64,000 nucleotides of DNA from Cycas panzhihuaensis (taxonomy: Eukaryota; Cycadophyta), in the NCBI GenBank assembly GCA_023213395.1, contig CM041465.1, forward strand, positions 207,459,741 to 207,523,740, read 5' to 3'. Position numbers and translations under genes: made by a program. This document shows positions 1-10,740 of the stretch, one piece after another. The notes under the pieces were generated by a model. It was not told the origin of the DNA. It saw nothing but the letters and a program-made list of their open reading frames with translations, and ran no database searches. Within the stretch, counting starts at the first letter, position 1, and the number at the start of each line of letters is the position of its first letter.

Positions 1-959
1 GTGAAGGAGACCACACCTTCGCGGCCGCTAGGTCCACCTCTCATCCGTGAGAGGACCCTAGATCCGCTTACCTCGCCATTCGCTCATTCGAGCGCACGAT
101 GAGGAGCTAAAACTCCAACCTCCTTCATCGCCTACCTCCCATAGACTGTTCGGCCAAACTTCTCGTGCGATGCCCCCAAAGGGGTAACACCCGATCTTCT
201 CAAGCAAGGAGGACCGATCCTCCCTTGAGAAGAGTTGGTGTTCCATCCACGGGAGTGTTTCCATGACGATGCGGCGTTCGGGCACAACACCCACGCGACT
301 CATCCCCGGTGAGCATCGAGACCTAACCTCGATCGACTGTTCATAGAGACCCGTTCCCCAAACATGGGGAGCAGCGGTCGTGATGTCCAAAGAAAGGAAC
401 GGCCGAATCGGGATAGATCTCCGATCCTCGCCCTTCGCATGGTAGAGGGAAGGGTGTGCGAAGGTCACCTTCCCTTGGCGCTCCCTAACCGCAGGTGCTC
501 GTCACCTTCAGCGGTCCGCTATAAGGGAAAGAAGGTTGTCCAATTGCTTGAGACCACTCCGTTATATGCCTTAACTTGGGTCCCAGCCGCTAAAGAGGCG
601 GTGGTGCCTCTTCATCCACATCTTACCTTGATCCTCTTAGGGCCGTTCCTCCGGAGGTTCTGCGCTTCCCAAGACTATTCCGTCGCCCGGTCGATTCGAC
701 TTTAGAAGGGCGCTTGCAACCCACGGGGAAGGGTAAGCCCTTTCTATCGTTGATGAGCTCTATCTGTCCGCGGGAATGTCCTTGATGGACGTCTTGAGAA
801 GCCCCGAGCAACGCGTGCTCTTCTTCTTGAAGCTCTTGGCCAACAAGATGCTTCCATCCATGCGATAGGTGCTACCTCCCATGGGCCACTGTCATCTCAT
901 TTGATCCCAGATCTCCCATCTCCCGGCAAGCGGGAGAAGCTCTTGCATTACAGATTCGT

Positions 960-1331
960 CATTACCATTGACACTCGATTGTATCGTAAAGAGGACCATT
1001 GTAGATAATGGCTCCTCGGTTAATCTTATGCTCGCGTATGCTCAAGGAGCTAGGCATAGTAGCTCTTAGTCATCCCTTGGAAATGCCAAGGGTATGATGG
1101 GACTGAGAAGTCCCCTCTGGGGGCAGTCTCCCTATCCCTCACCTTAGGAGGGAAAACCGTTTCATCGAGTTCTTTGTACTCGGCGTCGATGTGGAGTACA
1201 ACCTCTTGTTGGGCGACCATGGCTCGACCCGGATGGGAGCAATCGCTCCACGCGATGGGCAACTTAAATTTGTCCATGAAGGACAAGTTAAAGTTGTCGC
1301 CCATGAGCCAATGCCGTCTCACACCTCTCAT
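960..1331 (+). pseudogene. Gypsy aspartic protease fragment, frameshifted
   Basis: The retroviral-type aspartic protease of a Gypsy polyprotein. At 1001-1030 one frame reads VDNGSSVNLM, the D-x-G active-site segment of Tat-like proteases (usually D-S/N-G). The reading then moves to another frame near 1030, which reads RMLKELGIVALSHPLEMP, crosses two stops and continues from 1143 as ENRFIEFFVLGVDVEYNLLL, GDHGSTRMGAIAPRDGQLKF and VHEGQVKVVAHE. The last part matches the family pattern YN-LLGRPWIH--GAVPSTLHQ-LKF, with the RPWIH segment altered. One frameshift and in-frame stops mean it cannot give a working enzyme. Family recognition is by eye and fairly firm; lineage is less certain. Confidence 0.7.
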
Positions 1332-1954
1332 CCAGCCTGCCCGGTGTTTCGATGATGAAGATAGCGATCTGAGGAGGTTACCCCTTAGTGGGACCTTTGT
1401 TTTGAGGCGACCTTCATCAGTCGAGCCCTATGCCATGTCATGAGCCAAACCTAGTTAGGTATGCCCCTATTGGCGTAGGCGGTTACGGTTACTTAAGCGC
1501 CATGAGTGATTACGATTCGGATAGCGAGGGTTATGGGCCCTCTCCTCGACGTGTCACCACGGTTTCGCGAGCACCTGGGGAATATCTCGATCGGATATTC
1601 CGCTCTTCCTCATTCTACATTGGCTCTGAGCCGGTCCCTAAACCGCCATTTATTTACCTCCTCGGCCTCCCGAGTGGTCCGTGGCGCCCACGTCGGACGA
1701 GCCACTCATAGAGGCACTTCTTCCCACGCTCTAGATCCTTACCTCGGACTAAAGCCACTCTTACTCGTGTATGCAACCTTGCCATGCGATCCGTCGCGTG
1801 CCGGTCCGTTGCGCTCATCCTGGTTCCACCATAGCAAGTTCTTGGTAGACCTAGCCACACTAGGCCTACTCTTCATCACCTATCTCCTCGCTCGTGTGAC
1901 TACCCCTACCTTTATGGGGTCTAGGCACACCTCTTCCTCTCCTCGTGCTCAAAG

Positions 1955-2272
1955 CGAGCCTAAACTACCATTTTAAATTGTTCCCATTCCTCCCAACCAC
2001 GGGTGGAATGGCAATTTAAGATGGATCCGTCTAAACGAGCCTAAACTACCATTTTAAATTGTTCCCATTCCTCCCAACCACGGGTGGAATGGCAATTTAA
2101 GATGGATCCGTCTCAAACGAGCCTAAACTACCATTTTAAATTGTTCCCATTCCTCCCAACCACGGGTGGAATGGCAATTTAAGATGGATCCGTCTCAAAC
2201 GAGCCTAAACTACCATCTTAGATTGTCCCCATTCCTCCTAACTACGGGTTGAATGGCAATTTAAGGTGGATT
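1955..2272. repeat. Tandem array, four 81-82 bp units, each a potential hairpin
   Basis: Units start at 1955, 2036, 2118 and 2200, each opening CGAGCCTAAACTACCAT. The first three are nearly identical; the fourth is shorter and more diverged. Inside each unit the arm CCATTTTAAATTG...CCATTCC is the near reverse complement of GGAATGGCAATTTAAGATGG, separated by about 13 nt around AACCACGGG. Every unit can therefore fold into a stem of about 20 bp. Tandem repeats between pol and the 3' LTR are known for Tat-lineage Gypsy elements. Confidence 0.9.
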
Positions 2273-2503
2273 TTTCTTCGATTTCGCTTCGGTTCCTCTG
2301 CGGAACCGCGTTCCATGAGCTCTTGGGAACCTTTGTCTTCCTATTTTGGGCATTCCCCAAATTAGGACGGCTGTGAGTATCGTTACTCCCCTTTCCATGC
2401 TTGTCGTTTCCTTTGCACATTCCGCTATGCTCCCTCGTGGACATGTATGTCGCCCCATCCTCTAACCTCACACCTCTCGATCGCCTCTACTCACGGTGGA
2501 GGT
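2273..2503. other. Short GC-rich stretch between array and candidate LTR
   Basis: No coding frame of note. It contains a small inverted repeat, CGGTTCC...GGAACCG, near 2290-2310. It ends in the purine run GGTGGAGG just before TGTGTGCTCTG, which could be a polypurine tract preceding an LTR. Confidence 0.3.
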
Positions 2504-3615
2504 GTGTGCTCTGATAGACATATGGCCATACATGGAAGGAAACACATGCATATTACAATAAAATATTATAACAAATATCTACAACGAAAACCTGCATATT
2601 TACAAAACTTTACAACAAAACATATACATTTACACATTCACATACTTGCATATTTTCATATATACATTTACAACATATGAAAATATTCATTTACAAAATA
2701 AATCATACATGCTACCTCTATCATACATGATACACACCATTTCATGCGGAGGCTTGTCTGGCCAGCCCGTGCCCAAGTCTCTAGTTGCGGGTTAGTTAGA
2801 TGCGCTTGCCCATTTCTTTGGATGCCTGCTACTTCATATTGCACCTTAGTAGCAGGGCATCCCGTCCTTCTTGCTTACTTGGTTTCGCTCGATGCTTAGG
2901 CAGCGTGGCGGCCCCTCGTTGTCCTCGTCTCTGTCGCCCCTTATCCACGCGTTCATACGACACTTGCCCGCACCCTTGGACCACGTCTTGCTCTTTATTG
3001 TTATATATATATGCATGTGCTACTCATGTTTCTTGGTTGTGACATTCGCCATCACATTACGCTCTCGGCGGTGAGGCTCTGCGCCGAGGCGATGTTCCGG
3101 CTATCGGGAATGGACTTCGACACATCGACACGGTTTGTGCGGTATATGCCTTTACTTTGCTTACTTATGATCGTTGCGATGGTGGGAATGGTTTGATTGA
3201 CATGTGCCTGTCCATATGCACCTGTTTGATTGCTTGTTCATTATGCATATGCCTAACGGCACCTTTTAGCCTATGACGACTCACGGTGGGGCATTCATCG
3301 GTAATGCGACACCGTATGGCGTACAACCACCCACGCGTCTCCATGGTCTTCGGGATGCTTTTGCCGGCCTGTTTATGCGTGTTACCGCGTGCCGCTTATG
3401 TTGCAAACCCTTTCTAAGCCTGGTTTAACCCTTAGTTAGGTCTTTTTGCAGATTGGAGCACATGCCCATGACCTAAAAGCGCTCTTGACTAATGTATTTT
3501 GAGTTTAACTTATGATTTTACCTTAAAGACCGATTTCTTACTTTAATTTTACATTTTTTGGGTTTCGGTTCGTCTGCATAAATTAAGCTTGATCTGCGGA
3601 GTTCAAGGCGGTACC

Positions 3616-3667
3616 GGTCGTCTGCATGATAAACTTAGCGATGCCGCTAAGTTTATCGCAGACGATC
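3616..3667. other. Strong stem-loop in the candidate LTR
   Basis: GATAAACTTAGCG (3628-3640) and its exact reverse complement (3645-3657) flank the loop ATGC. The stem extends outward past a 2-nt bulge through CGTCTGC (3619-3625) and GCAGACG (3658-3664). That gives 20 paired bases in two perfect blocks, plus weaker flanking pairs. A smaller hairpin, GTTGGG...CCCAAC, follows at about 3729-3748. Confidence 0.85.
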
Positions 3668-3770
3668 GCTTAAAATTTAAAAAAAACACGCGGTGCCCGC
3701 GATTTTCGAGCTGCGCGTGGCTCTAACGGTTGGGCGCGGGGCCCCAACGTTCACTCGCTTCACTCAAGAC

Positions 3771-3780
3771 ATAAAAACCA
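3771..3780 (+). promoter_or_regulatory. TATA-like element ATAAAAACC
   Basis: A TATA-like run follows a GC-rich stretch and precedes a pyrimidine-rich leader. The arrangement resembles an LTR promoter. No transcription evidence is available. Confidence 0.3.
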
Positions 3781-5624
3781 TTTTTTCATTCATTGGCTTC
3801 ATTATTCACCTCACTTTTCAACTTTCCTAGAGCATTTTTCACAAAGAGACAAAGAACAAAAACAGTGATAAGAGACATCCTCCTACAGCTGTGGATCAGA
3901 GGTACAAAGGGCTGCTATTCTTTGGAGTTGCGGGGCCATTCTTTGCCCCCTCAGACTCTGTTCTAAGCACTCTTCCTCTTCATACATTCTCAAGGCTTTC
4001 AAGAGGATTTTCACCAAGAAAGACCATCGCAAGGAGCCATTTCCAAGCTTTTGACTTGCATGAGGTTCCACTACCTTATTCTCTTGCAAGGGACATGCAA
4101 CAACACCTCATAGGCATTGGTTGGACCATTGCACCAAGCTTCCAAGGACCCACATGCTCTCATTTCTCATCATTGGAGGTATTTGGTATCCCTTGTTAAG
4201 TGCTTTTTTGCTTATTTCTTCATTGCTTACTTGCAAATCTTTTCCTCTCTTTGTGCATGTATTTCCTTGAGTTTCCCTTGATCATTTGATGCAAATAACC
4301 GTAGCGGTTGTGGCCCATTGGAGTGTTGCCCTAGGCTGGGCCTAGTTTCTCACTTGCCCACCTAAACCCATCCTTTTCCTCCAACCCTTCTCTTTCGCCA
4401 TTTCTTGGGCAAGTAGGCATAAAGGGTTACACGAGGTTAGAGGGAGATAGGCGGGGTTCCGTCCCCAGTCTTGAGTCCTACTCCCCAAGGGTTCCGTCCC
4501 TTATCCTCTCCCCTTTATCTCCGCTTTTGCTTAGGAAACGGGGCTAGAGAAGCTTTGGAGAGTCGGTTTGAATACCCGTCTTGGTATAGGCTATCCGTTG
4601 CTACACGACCCGTCCTGTTACATGCTAGCATCGCTTCCCTTATATCCTGTGGAGACCTCTCGTGGGTGAGTTAGCCATCCCGAGGCTACACTCAGTCCCG
4701 TTTGGTGCGTTGGTGGTGTATGTCGATTGCATATGTGTCGTGTGACTTCGTTTCCTTTCATTGCATGTTAGTGCCTAACCGTATCTTCCTAGCTTAGTTT
4801 ATTTTACTTGCGGCACATATATACATACCTTTTTGTATCTCGTAGCCTCTCTCTCGAGAGGAAGGTATTCTGCTTATTTGCTTGCAGGAGCGTTGAACAA
4901 AGGCGCATAGGGTCGACCCATTCTTGGGTCGGCGCTTGTTTGACGTTCTCCCTTTTGTTTATGTCGCTTTGAGCTTTCTTTTCTATCGTTTCGGTTTAGT
5001 TAGTGTTTATTTGCTTTCGGGGAGGTAAGTGATCCCCCATCACCGCTTGCAACCGACGTCGCATACGAGAAGGACGACGGGAGGAAGCGCAACCGTGGAC
5101 GAACACCTGCGTCTCAGCCCAACCGCCGGATCCAGGTATTCTCCGCTCACCTTCCATACTCTTTTTTCGTGCTCTTCGTTCCTTTACACTTGCTTTAGTA
5201 GTTAAAGAACATAAGAAAAAGGGAAGAAATAACTATTTAGTTTGTACTTGCTTTTTACTGCATTTACTTTACTTGTACATTTCTTTGCTATACCCCGTAT
5301 TATGGTATTTGAGATCCTGTGGATCCCTCCTTAGCCGCTCTTGCATATATTTTACCCGCGACACGTTCGGTTGGTTGCCCCCTTCAGCTTTCTCATTGCC
5401 TTGAGAAGTAGCGGCGTAGTTTCCTTTTCCCTTCCCGGCCATCAAGGGTAGGAGGGTCTCGCCTTGCAGCTACTGGAAGCAACCCGGGCACCTTGCGATC
5501 CGTGCAGCGCTCCGGCGCACGGACGTCCTGCGAGGGATGATCCTCGTTATTTAGCCTATTAGCCACTGTGGTTTTGTGTCCTTCCGCTAGGCGTTGTATG
5601 ATTGCCCCGTGGAGAGCGTTTCAG

Positions 5625-7564
5625 ATATGTAGGCAAATTTAAATGTAGTAAAGATCCTTTTCAACTATGTAAATTTGAAATAAACTTTGATGATGAAGAA
5701 ATAAAGAGTTCTTAACCTTTATTTTTTTAAATGAGTAAATATAAACTTTCAATGCAAGAAAATGACTTTTCCTTTTTAATACATAAAATTCTTTACCTTG
5801 AAGAAGATATACAAAGCTAAAAATTGAAATATATATGTATATTTTTATTTTAGAAAGATAAGGAATGTAAAGAAACTTTTAAACAAAATAAATTATACCT
5901 GTTTTAGTTATAGGTCCCCTTGGTTGGTTACTTGCTTTATGAATAATTTCTATTACTAAATAACTTATAAAAGGCTTATATTTAAGTCAAGTAAAAACCT
6001 TAAACATGTATTATAAGCAATTAATGAGAAATAAAATAGAACTTTCTTTAAAAAGTTTGGAGGGAAAACCTGTTAGGATATACTTATATGCTCAAGTTTG
6101 ACAGCTTGAAAACTATACTAAATCACATCAAAATAAGGTGAAATTATACCAATATAAAGATTAATAAAAAAAACTATCCAATGGAACTAGTCGTTTTAAA
6201 AACGGGTTACTACAAGTCAATATTTGAATAACCAAAGGAAACAACCCTCTTTTTTAGGTTCAAGAGGAGCAGAGGCTTAAGCTATTATAAAAATGCTAAT
6301 AAAACTTTATAAAGCAATAGGAAATGATCAAATATGATTTTAAAGAGCTACTTAATATATTTTTAATTAAAATTTTTTGATAAACAATATGTGTAAATAT
6401 GTAATAATGATAATTAGAGGCTATTAAGTACCTCAAATTTGATAGATTTAAAAACCAGTAAAAACACTTTAAAACATATAAAAAAAAAACTATGTCAGTT
6501 TGAAGAGGAGAGAGGTAGCTTCCCAACGAAACTGATAGAACTAAATTTTGATATAAAACAGAAAAGTTATAGTGAAAATAATAACAAGTACTTTTATGGT
6601 AAAATATTCAAAAACTACTAAAGTGCCACCTTTGGTGATTATTAAAATAATGATAAGAATAAATCCTAAAAAATAAAATAAATGGTTGGTAATAAATTTT
6701 GTTGATTAAAAATAACTATAGAATAGATTCAGGTAGAAAATAATCTCCCGGTAATAAAATGTAATATAATAAAAAATAGTTTTTATGAAAATAGTTTAAA
6801 AATGCTATAAAAATAAATGTCTGACTTAGAACATGCTGAAAATGGGTCAAATTAGCACCAAATAGGTCATATGATCAGTCAAAATTGATCTACAAAAAAT
6901 TTCAAACATAATGAGATAAGTTTCATTAAAAATGGATGACTTAGTCAAAAGTTATGGTAGAAAATAATCAAGTACCTTATGTTTACAATTTTTTTTTTTT
7001 TAATAAAAGGTAAAAAGTTATATTCTTAATATAACCCTCTTATAATATCAACGTGAGGGTAGACTAGGAAGGGATTAAACCCAAGACCTGTAAGAAATTA
7101 AACCCCTCCATTGCTAGGAGAGTGAACTCGCTCGTCAAGTTTAAAACACTAAGAATTGTTAAAGATATGAAATGACACCCCTGTTAAACAAGTTAGGGGT
7201 CATGAGGAGGTACACAGGTGCATACATATATAAGCACACTGACATAACTAGTTAACTACTTGATGGATCAAATAGACTAGTTTAATAGAAGGTAAGCCTA
7301 GACTTAACGCAGTGTACTTGAGATACCTCTGGTCTGCTAAACGAATATCCAGTTTCACCTGCACTTCGAGAATAAGAGGTTGGCTACGATGAGAGTAAGG
7401 GTCGCCTGCATGACAGGCGATAAGAACTAGTTGTGATGAGAATAAGGTCCACCCATGAGTGAACAACGACAGACAACAGACACAAGATCCAAAAATGGGA
7501 TTTCTTGATAAAATTATCAATGTGACTTAGTCTAATACAGCAAACCTTATTAATCACAAATGTG

Positions 7565-7610
<46 letters not shown>

Positions 7611-7626
7611 CTAAGAAAAAGAGAAA
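5625..7626. other. AT-rich stretch without recognisable genes
   Basis: All six frames are broken by stops and no transposon domain is recognised. The text resembles non-coding retrotransposon leader sequence, with degenerate recurring phrases such as CAAGTTTGACAG near 6098 and CAAATTTGATAG near 6434. Near 7076 the phrase GGGATTAAACCCAAGACC loosely resembles the antisense of a tRNA B box, but no A box is visible at the right distance. Confidence 0.5.
7562..7607. repeat. TA/TG microsatellite
   Basis: A short TA run is followed by about 16 TG dinucleotides. It creates a His/Thr and Ile/Tyr peptide on the minus strand that is not a gene. Confidence 0.95.
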
Positions 7627-8215
7627 ATGCGCACCTGGATAATAACTAAACGGAAGGCTGGGCGAGTTAACTCCACAGTATCTCAAGAAATAGAGGCAAT
7701 ACTATGCACTGGAACACAGCCTATGGTGCATGCTTTGTTAGGCATCAGTAGATATTGGGCGAGTTCAACACCTAGGTTTTGATATCTAGAAATAGGATTT
7801 GGTTACAATTATTTATTGAAGATAGTCGAGCTTTCATTCAAGGATATTCTCACTATAATAAGAATTGACCTAAATGGTAAAAAGTTTGATAAAGTGTCTC
7901 GAATGGTGCTGAAGTGAGTGATAGCTCTGAATGGCAAACTGGTGGCTGAAGCGAATAAGAGGTCGAAGAAGAAGGATCTATGTTTATGGATCCAAAACAG
8001 TCTTGTAGTTTGAAGAGGAACGAACATCATTCAAAATCAAGGAGGAAATCAACATTAATTGAGTAGAAATGGAGTATAAGGTTGATCTTTTTAACAAGCT
8101 CACTCAAACCTACTTTGAGAAATGCATTGAGAGAGGGTATAAAGAGTCTGAGCTAGTAGAGACCCACTGTGTGCCACGAGGGATGATTTCTTCTAGAAGC
8201 TTTCGAGCACGTTAA
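7627..8215 (+). pseudogene. Unidentified fossil coding stretch
   Basis: From an ATG at 7627 one frame runs about 144 codons to a TAA near 8057, interrupted only by TGA codons, which fit decayed Arg or Trp codons. Protein-like text includes EIEAILCTGTQPMVHALLGI and ALNGKLVAEANKRSKKKDL, then CLWIQNSLV. A second open piece starts at ATG 8069 with MEYKVDLFNKLTQTYFEKCI and continues ERGYKESELVETHCVP to about 8214. I do not recognise the family. It may be an old transposon ORF or a host pseudogene fragment. It lies opposite in strand to the primer site at 8786, so it is probably not part of that element. Confidence 0.45.
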
Positions 8216-8785
8216 AATCTAACTATTCTATTAAGCAGTCATACGAATTGAATCCAAGTCGATTATCAAAGGCTTATCCAATAAAAAAATATGTAAACGA
8301 GTGTATCTGAGGATTGTGGAAGGGTTCTTCAAGAAAAATTCTCAACAATCCAAATGATAGAGCAGAAACGACACCAAGTTACTCAAAAAATTATTAAAAA
8401 GGCACTGAAGAAACCAAGGCAAATAGTACTAAAACTAGATCTATATAAGTATAGGCCTTTTAACAAGATCTCTATTCAGCCTGATTACACAAATATATCA
8501 AATAAACTAGATTTTTAAAATATAGTCATTAAAATATGTCAAATATATAAACTATATGTTTGTATTTGTATTGAACAAAAACACACAAAGAACCTAGTAA
8601 ACTGTGACAGGTTTGTAGTGTTGGCTTCAGAATGTGACAACGTCTTGAACAATGGATGAAACTCCAAACTGTCTTCTCCAGTGAACAGGTGAGCTTGCAA
8701 GGATCTTAACTAGTAGTCATATGAAGGTGTTTTACCAAATGTATATGAAGATAGATTAGTATAAGTAGATATCAAATACCTCTTT
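8216..8785. other. Non-coding stretch beside a minus-strand primer site
   Basis: No domain is recognised. In orientation and position it would be the leader of the minus-strand LTR element whose LTR lies at 8801-9146. The body of that element is not visible further left. Confidence 0.3.
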
Positions 8786-8798
8786 GGCTCTGATACCA
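8786..8798 (-). other. Primer-binding site, initiator tRNA-Met type
   Basis: Read on the minus strand the site is TGGTATCAGAGCC, the standard plant LTR-retrotransposon site complementary to the 3' end of initiator tRNA-Met. It sits 2 nt from the LTR end proposed at 8801. Confidence 0.75.
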
Positions 8799-8800
8799 AA

Positions 8801-9146
8801 TGATGGATTCAGAGGAGCTGAGCAAGACTTTAGAATGGGAGAATTTTGAGAAAACAGGTGATTTCTAATAGTTGGCAGTGTTAAAAAATACCATGGAGGT
8901 ATTCCCACATTTTAAATAGAGATTTTTTGGGAGGTGGAAAGTACCATCACCCTACTTGCACGTTAGCCGACGTAAAATTTAAAATATATTAAAAAAATTA
9001 ATAATAATAAATAAAACACGTACCTCAATAAAGTGATGCCAGCTCCTGGTGGCTATTCGGAGGCTCAAGGGGCCTAGGGGCCCTCAAAGGTGGCTTTGAG
9101 AGGCCCTAAGTGCACAGGACCTTTAATGACATTAGGATTGTTCCCA
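8801..9146 (-). mobile_element. Lone LTR of a minus-strand retrotransposon
   Basis: Adjacent to the primer site, this segment runs on the plus strand from TGATGGATTC to GGATTGTTCCCA, so TG and CA termini are possible. Its layout resembles the LTRs at 22319 and 31388 (a TTAATAATAATAAATA tract, then short direct and inverted motifs), which suggests a related Copia family. No partner LTR is seen to the left, so the rest of the element is deleted or unrecognisable. The right end is a guess. Confidence 0.45.
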
Positions 9147-9199
9147 ATAGTAAGCTTTAATTATCACAATAGAAATATGTAGAGAAGATATTAACTAGA

Positions 9200-10019
9200 C
9201 TTAGCATAGAAAATATGAAACTTATTAGTATCTTGTTTGCTTCCTATTTTAAGTTTTCTTTAAGTTTGAGCCCTTATTCTATAAAAGAAAAAGAATATAT
9301 ATCTCATGTACCTTATACCAGTACAATAGGAAGCTTAATCCATGCCATGGTATGTTTAGGACCTAATATTTCACATGCAGTTAATGTGGTTAGCAGATAT
9401 ATGCCAAATCTAGGTAAAGAGCATTGGGTGGTAATGAAATAGATGCTTTGGTATTTAAGAGGCATAAGTTACTATTGCATCACTTTCAGTGGTACAGGTA
9501 ATTCAGTTTGTGGATACATAGATTTAGATTTTATAGGAGGCTTAGATAAAAGAAGATCAACTTTAGGTTATGTGTTTACTCTTACAAATTGACCAGTTAT
9601 TTGGATGTCTAAACTTCAAATCACAATTATTTTATCTACTATAAAAGCAAAGTATATTACTATAGCATATGCTTATAAGGAGGTAATTTAGTTACAGGGT
9701 CTATTGGGTAAGCTTAGAAGGGTATATGATATGGTAAAGGTATTTTATAATAGTTAAAGTGTCATTTACTTAACAAAAAATCTAACTTGTTATAATAGGA
9801 TAAAGCATATTATAGTCAAATATCATTTTATAAGACAAGTTATTAAACAAAGTGGAGTATCATTTGAGAAGGTTCATATTTAGTAGAATTATACAGACAT
9901 GTTTAATAAACTAGTACTACTGGAGAAGTTCAAATGGTATTTGACTTTTCTTTGCTTAAATAAAAGGTAATAAATAGTTTAGAAAAAGGTATCAAGTAAA
10001 ATTTTTATCAAGGTGGAGA
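9200..10019 (+). pseudogene. Copia RNase H tail, decayed
   Basis: The C-terminal end of a Ty1/Copia polyprotein. The RT-RNase H connection is visible (VPYTSTIGSLIHAMVCLGPN, then ISHAVNVVSRYMPNLGKEHW), followed by the RNase H segments GYIDLDFIGGLDKRRSTLGY, STIKAKYITIAYAYKEVI, IKHIIVKYHFIRQ and, near the end, TDMFNKL. The family order RT-connection, RNase H, VK/RH-IR and D-FTK is kept. At least five stops interrupt it, several at expected Gln, Trp or Glu positions. Everything upstream of the RT C-terminus is missing, so the copy is 5'-truncated. The LTR follows directly at 10020. Confidence 0.85.
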
Positions 10020-10475
10020 TTGTTGGGTATATAATAATAATGTATAAGGAGACTAAAATTTTGGACCTTCTTCAGTGTAATTTTCTCCACCAACTTTCCT
10101 TGGGGGGATCCAAGGGAGATGACAACCCCCCTTAGCCAGGGGATGTAAGGGGTGGTATCCCTCAAAGTAAAAAGCTAGGATTCAAAGCCTACTAAATTGT
10201 AAAGAGAATTAGGGCCATTCATAAAAAATACCCTAGATTTAATGGTTATAATTTATTTACCTTCTTATATGTAACCTACATTAGGTAATTATCTTTTTGA
10301 GTTATTGTATTATATTATGGGCAATTATTGGTTGTTGTTGTTGTGAACTCTATGACAACTGATGTATAGATCTTTATTCTTGATTAATAAAGATCGACAC
10401 ATTTCTTATATGGATGCTTTCCTAGCACTTTGCCATGGTTTTACCATGTTATATATGGTGAGTACTTTGTAATCA
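10020..10475 (+). mobile_element. Copia 3' LTR
   Basis: After the polypurine tract AAGGTGGAGAT the LTR starts TGTTGGGTATATAATAAT and runs to about 10475. A clearly related sequence lies at 32544-33045 and shares, among others, the runs around TAGC-GGGG, TACCCTA and TTGGTTGTTGTTG. The 3' end is uncertain because the two copies diverge after TTTTACCA. Confidence 0.75.
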
Positions 10476-10740
10476 AAGAGATAAATGGTGCCACATATGT
10501 GACATGGATAGTCACAATACTAGGGAGTGTTTCTATAACCCCATAGGAAGAAGTTATAGAGGATGGGGTTGGGGAAGACAAAGCAACCCACCTTAGAATG
10601 TATTCATAATGAGAAGTATGCCAAAAACCTCAAAGAAGAAGTAACCAATGGGAAGATATTTAATTTATTTAAAATTTAGGCATTAAAAGTTAGATTACCC
10701 ATGCCCAACCAAATAAGACTATGAACATAAACCATTCATA

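Larger units (their letters stand above)
1..2503 (+). mobile_element. Left-truncated Ty3/Gypsy internal region (Tat/Ogre-like), GC-rich
   Basis: This block is markedly richer in G+C and CpG than everything after about 5625. The only domain I recognise is a Gypsy protease at 960-1331; the sequence upstream would be gag but shows no clear zinc knuckle in any frame. No reverse transcriptase follows the protease. Instead there are short low-complexity frames and then a tandem array at 1955-2272, a position typical of the 3' untranslated region of Tat-lineage elements. The piece therefore looks like an internally deleted or non-autonomous Gypsy whose left part lies outside the window. Assignment to Tat/Ogre rests on the protease alone and is inference. 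Confidence 0.55.
2504..5624 (+). mobile_element. Candidate long LTR of the GC-rich Gypsy
   Basis: A non-coding block of about 3.1 kb that shares the high G+C of 1-2503 and ends abruptly at about 5624 (GAGAGCGTTTCA), where AT-rich DNA begins. It would open with TGTGTGCT after a purine run and close with CA. A strong hairpin (3616-3667) and a TATA-like site (3771) sit in the position of a promoter, as expected for a U3 region. No second LTR, primer site or target duplication is visible, so both ends are inferred. It could also be unrelated GC-rich intergenic DNA. Confidence 0.35.

Noticed and set aside
58-468. 136-codon minus-strand frame
   Set aside because: GC-rich DNA yields long chance frames; it lies antisense to a Gypsy internal region and shows no motif.
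1506-1976. 156-codon plus-strand frame downstream of the GC-rich protease
   Set aside because: It runs into the tandem array, has no family motif and overlaps other open frames, as expected by chance in GC-rich DNA.
7070-7140. Possible antisense tRNA or SINE B box (GGGATTAAACCC)
   Set aside because: No A box or cloverleaf can be drawn around it; a similar phrase near 58100 also lacks one.
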